Position numbers and translations under genes: made by a program. 64,000 bases of DNA, taken from Oceanirhabdus sp. W0125-5. Its GTDB lineage: Bacteria; Bacillota; Clostridia; Clostridiales; Clostridiaceae. The DNA lies in contig NZ_CP115913.1 of assembly GCF_027938815.1 (NCBI RefSeq), forward strand, positions 840,001-904,000, in the 5' to 3' direction. Shown here piece after piece: positions 61,231 to 64,000 of this stretch (position 1 is its first letter; each line of letters opens with the position of its first letter). The notes under the pieces were generated by a model. The model was not told the DNA's origin and searched no databases. It saw only the letters and a program-made list of their open reading frames with translations.

Positions 61231-62070
61231 ATGGGAAAAACATATATAGAATGTAGTAACGTAAAATTTAGTTATATTTTTGATGAAGAGAAGGTTGAAG
61301 TATTGCATGGAATTAATCTTAATATAAATCAAGGTGAATTCGTCGCAATATTAGGACATAATGGTTCTGGTAAATCTACATTGGCAAAACATTTGAATGC
61401 TTTATTAGTTCCACATGAAGGAATAGTGAGTATAAATAATATAGATACTTCAGATTCAAAAAAACATTGGGAAGTAAGAAAAAATGTTGGAATGGTATTT
61501 CAAAATCCAGATAATCAAATTGTTGCAACAATAGTAGAAGAAGATGTGGCATTTGGTCCTGAAAATATTGGTATAGAGCCACAAGAAATAAGAAAAAGAG
61601 TTGATGATGCTCTTGATACAGTAAATATGAGTGAGTATAAGAAACATGCACCACATATGCTTTCAGGAGGGCAAAAACAAAGAGTTGCTATTGCAGGGGT
61701 TATTGCAATGAGATCAGATTGTATTGTTTTAGATGAGCCCACAGCTATGTTAGATCCAATAGGAAGAAAAGAAGTTATTAATACAATAACTAAACTTAAT
61801 AAAGAGTATGGAATAACAGTAATTCTGATTACTCATTTTATGGAGGAGGCAATAAAAGCTGATAGAGTTATTGTTATGGACAGTGGTGATGTGATTATGG
61901 ATGATAAGCCACGAAGTATATTTACTGAAGTTAAAAAATTAAAAGAAATTGGTTTAGATGTCCCAAGTGTAACAGAATTAGCGTATAGATTGAAAGAGAT
62001 GGGAATGCCAATAAGAAATGATATTATAAGTATTGATGAGATGGTGAGTGAATTATGTCAATTATTATAA
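61231..62070 (+). CDS. ecfA1: ECF transporter ATPase EcfA1
   Basis: 279 residues. Walker [10 protein letters not shown] near 44-52, Q loop [23 protein letters not shown], signature [13 protein letters not shown] and Walker [14 protein letters not shown]. It is one of two ATPases that power vitamin-uptake ECF transporters with exchangeable S components. I use ATG 61231 with GGTGA 5 nt before it; a GTG at 61222 sits in that site. It overlaps ecfA2 by 16 bp. Confidence 0.94.
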   Translation: MGKTYIECSNVKFSYIFDEEKVEVLHGINLNINQGEFVAILGHNGSGKSTLAKHLNALLVPHEGIVSINNIDTSDSKKHWEVRKNVGMVFQNPDNQIVATIVEEDVAFGPENIGIEPQEIRKRVDDALDTVNMSEYKKHAPHMLSGGQKQRVAIAGVIAMRSDCIVLDEPTAMLDPIGRKEVINTITKLNKEYGITVILITHFMEEAIKADRVIVMDSGDVIMDDKPRSIFTEVKKLKEIGLDVPSVTELAYRLKEMGMPIRNDIISIDEMVSELCQLL

Positions 62071-62924
62071 AAAATCTTACGCATATATATATGAAAGGTA
62101 CACCTTTTGAGAGGAAAGCTCTTGATGGTGTTGATATAGAAATTAATTCAGGAGAATTTGTAGCTATTATTGGACACACAGGTTCAGGGAAATCAACTTT
62201 GGTTCAGCATATTAATGGATTATTAAAACCAGATAGCGGTACTATATTAGTTAATGGTGTAGATATAACAAATAAGAATGTAAAGTTATCTAATATCAGA
62301 AAAAAAGTTGGTTTAGTTTTTCAATATCCTGAATATCAATTATTTGAAGAAACAATAGAGAAAGATATTGCTTTTGGTCCTGGGAAGATGAATATTCCTC
62401 AGGAGGAGATAAAAAATAGAGTAATTAAAGCAATGGAATCAGTTGGATTAGATTATCAAATTTACAAAGAAAAGTCACCATTTGAATTGAGTGGTGGACA
62501 GAAGAGAAGAGTTGCTATTGCAGGTGTTATTGCAATGGAACCAGAAGTTTTAATATTAGATGAACCTACCGCTGGATTAGATCCAAAAGGCAGAGATGAA
62601 ATATTGAAACAAATAAAATCTTTTCAAGAAACATACAATATGACAGTAATATTAGTATCACATAGTATGGATGATGTTTCAAAGATAGCTGATAAAATAT
62701 TTGTCATGGAAAAAGGAAAATGTGCTATGAGTGGAACGCCTAGAGAGGTGTTTTCTAATATATCTAAAATTGAAAAAGTTGGACTATCTGCACCTCAAAT
62801 AGCTTATTTAATGAAGAAGCTTAAGGCAAAAGGTGTGGATGTTGATGAAAATATTTATACTATAGAAGATGCTGCCATGGAGATTCAAAAATTATATTCA
62901 AAGAGATTGATGGGAGGAAGCTAG
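62055..62924 (+). CDS. ecfA2: ECF transporter ATPase EcfA2
   Basis: 289 residues. Walker [10 protein letters not shown] near 38-46, [21 protein letters not shown], signature [13 protein letters not shown] and Walker [14 protein letters not shown]. Heterodimer partner of EcfA1. Start overlaps the end of ecfA1 by 16 bp with GGTGAG as its ribosome-binding site, so it is translationally coupled. Confidence 0.95.
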   Translation: MSIIIKNLTHIYMKGTPFERKALDGVDIEINSGEFVAIIGHTGSGKSTLVQHINGLLKPDSGTILVNGVDITNKNVKLSNIRKKVGLVFQYPEYQLFEETIEKDIAFGPGKMNIPQEEIKNRVIKAMESVGLDYQIYKEKSPFELSGGQKRRVAIAGVIAMEPEVLILDEPTAGLDPKGRDEILKQIKSFQETYNMTVILVSHSMDDVSKIADKIFVMEKGKCAMSGTPREVFSNISKIEKVGLSAPQIAYLMKKLKAKGVDVDENIYTIEDAAMEIQKLYSKRLMGGS

Positions 62925-62925
62925 T

Positions 62926-63744
62926 ATGATAAAAAATATTTCTATTGGTCAATATGTACCTAGTGATTCTCCTATACACAAATTAGATCCTAGAACTAAA
63001 ATTATATTATCATTTTTATATATGATAAGTATTTTTTTTGTAAATAACTTCTGGGGGTATATTTTTTTCTTCCTATTAATAGGCATAGCTATAATTCTAA
63101 GTAAGTTAAAAGCTTCATTTATTTTAAAGGGGATAAAGCCAATACTATTTTTATTAATTTTTACAGCAGTAATTAATATTTTTGTTATAAAAGGTGAGGG
63201 TCTTCCAATTTTAAAATTTGGATTTATTGAAATATATACTGAGGGTTTAATTAGAGCAGCATTTATGGCTATTAGACTGGTGATGCTTATAGTAGGAACA
63301 TCAATTTTAACGCTCACAACATCCCCTATAGAGTTAACTGACGGAATCGAGACATTGCTAAGTCCTTTTAAGAAAATTGGCTTACCTGCTCATGAATTAG
63401 CAATGATGATGACAATAGCTCTTAGATTTATACCTACTTTAATGGATGAGACAGATAAGATAATGAAAGCTCAAATGGCTAGAGGTGCTGAGTTTGAATC
63501 AGGAAAGTTGATAGAAAGAGCAAAAAATCTCGTACCTATTTTAGTACCACTATTTATAAACTCTTTTAAGAGAGCAGATGATTTAGCAACTGCTATGGAA
63601 GCAAGAGCCTATAGAGGTGGAGAGGGTAGAACTAGAATGAAAGTTTTAAAATATAGATCAAGAGATTTTATAGCAGTTTCTATATTTATGATTATTATTC
63701 TATGTGGAATAATGACAAGATTTATGGTTGGAGGAATTATCTAG
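62926..63744 (+). CDS. ecfT: ECF transporter transmembrane protein EcfT
   Basis: 272 residues with five to six membrane helices (for example IILSFLYMISIFFVNNFWGYIFFFLLIGIAIIL). The cytoplasmic coupling helices carry the ATPase-binding motifs MKAQMARGAEFESGK and AMEARAYRGGEGRTR. It links the ATPases to S components. GGGAGG site in the end of ecfA2; one base separates the genes. The stop overlaps the truA start. Confidence 0.94.
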   Translation: MIKNISIGQYVPSDSPIHKLDPRTKIILSFLYMISIFFVNNFWGYIFFFLLIGIAIILSKLKASFILKGIKPILFLLIFTAVINIFVIKGEGLPILKFGFIEIYTEGLIRAAFMAIRLVMLIVGTSILTLTTSPIELTDGIETLLSPFKKIGLPAHELAMMMTIALRFIPTLMDETDKIMKAQMARGAEFESGKLIERAKNLVPILVPLFINSFKRADDLATAMEARAYRGGEGRTRMKVLKYRSRDFIAVSIFMIIILCGIMTRFMVGGII

Positions 63745-64000
63745 TGGATAATTTTAAAAATATTAAACTTGAAGTTCAATATAATGGAGCTAAATATTAT
63801 GGATGGCAGAAACAAAAGACTCACATTACTGTCCAAGAGGTATTAGAAAAGACATTAAGTAAATTACTTAAAGAAGAAATTGAGGTTACAGGATGTAGTA
63901 GAACAGATTCTAAAGTACATGCACTTAAATATGTGTGTAACTTTAAAAGTAAAACTAATATACCTTGTGAGAAAATAAAATATGCTTTAAATCCAATATT
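63744..64000 (+). CDS. truA: tRNA pseudouridine synthase A, 5' part (runs off window)
   Basis: About 85 residues are visible, starting at GTG that overlaps the ecfT stop (TAGTG), with GGAGG 9 nt upstream. The TruA pattern is present: NIKLEVQYNGAKYYGWQKQK, then TVQEVLEKTLSKLL and GCSRTDSKVHALKYVCNF with the catalytic Asp. The usual RTDAGVHA is RTDSKVHA here, so it may be a divergent second TruA. It modifies uridines 38-40 in tRNA. The 3' end lies beyond the window. Confidence 0.88.
   Translation, partial: MDNFKNIKLEVQYNGAKYYGWQKQKTHITVQEVLEKTLSKLLKEEIEVTGCSRTDSKVHALKYVCNFKSKTNIPCEKIKYALNPI

Overview
The window is a low-GC, Gram-positive chromosome segment whose gene content and order match Clostridium sensu stricto (cluster I). 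The diagnostic blocks are rrn-tRNA, mcsA-mcsB-clpC-radA-disA, ispD-(T-box)-proS-cysS-mrnC-thyX-rlmB-yacP-sigH, tuf-rpmG-secE-nusG-rplKAJL-rpoBC, and the str, S10, spc and alpha ribosomal-protein operons ending in ecfA1-ecfA2-ecfT-truA. Species cannot be fixed from the sequence alone. Nearly all genes point the same way (+). The exceptions are a two-component system (6313-8526) and a small cysteine-rich MazG-like gene (18660-19082). No phage, insertion sequence, CRISPR array or defence island was seen.

Layout. 1-2345: 3' part of a 23S rRNA, 5S rRNA, tRNA(CAU) and tRNA-Ala, closed by a terminator. 2374-2781: AT-rich non-coding DNA with two DnaA-box-like motifs. 2782-11758: accessory and housekeeping genes, namely an EF-G paralogue with a Tyr at the catalytic His position, two overlapping small unknown genes, a histidine phosphatase, an OmpR-type two-component system, an aminopeptidase P and an ABC exporter. 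11759-18543: protein quality control and genome integrity (McsA, McsB, ClpC, RadA, DisA), with ctsR missing from its usual place. 18660-28515: the MazG-like gene divergent from a CarD-like regulator, a PIN-TRAM protein, IspD, a T-box controlling proS, then cysS, mrnC, thyX, rlmB, yacP and sigH. 28614-41047: tRNA-Thr, tuf copy 1, rpmG-secE-nusG, L11-L1-L10-L7/L12, and rpoB-rpoC. 41133-46023: L7Ae-like protein, S12, S7, EF-G, tuf copy 2. 46287-61156: 28 ribosomal-protein genes in the S10-spc-alpha order with secY, adk, a KOW protein, infA and rpoA; map is absent from its usual place after adk. 61231-64000: ECF transporter energizing module and the start of truA.

How it works together. This is a growth-rate locus: rRNA, ribosomal proteins, elongation factors, RNA polymerase and the Sec channel. 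Visible control consists of sigma-A-type promoters before sigH, tRNA-Thr/tuf1, rpmG, rplJ, rpoB, the L7Ae-like gene and rpsJ. It also includes RNA elements: two mimics of the 23S L1-binding helix at rplK and rplA, an L10-type leader with attenuator before rplJ, a T-box before proS, a possible attenuator before mcsA, and structured leaders before rpsG, fusA and rpsM.

I did not find a clearly new system. The best leads are the paired L1-operator mimics, the loss of ctsR with a hairpin leader in its place, the Tyr-substituted EF-G paralogue, the degenerate cysteine-rich MazG-like protein, and the two almost identical tuf genes 16 kb apart.
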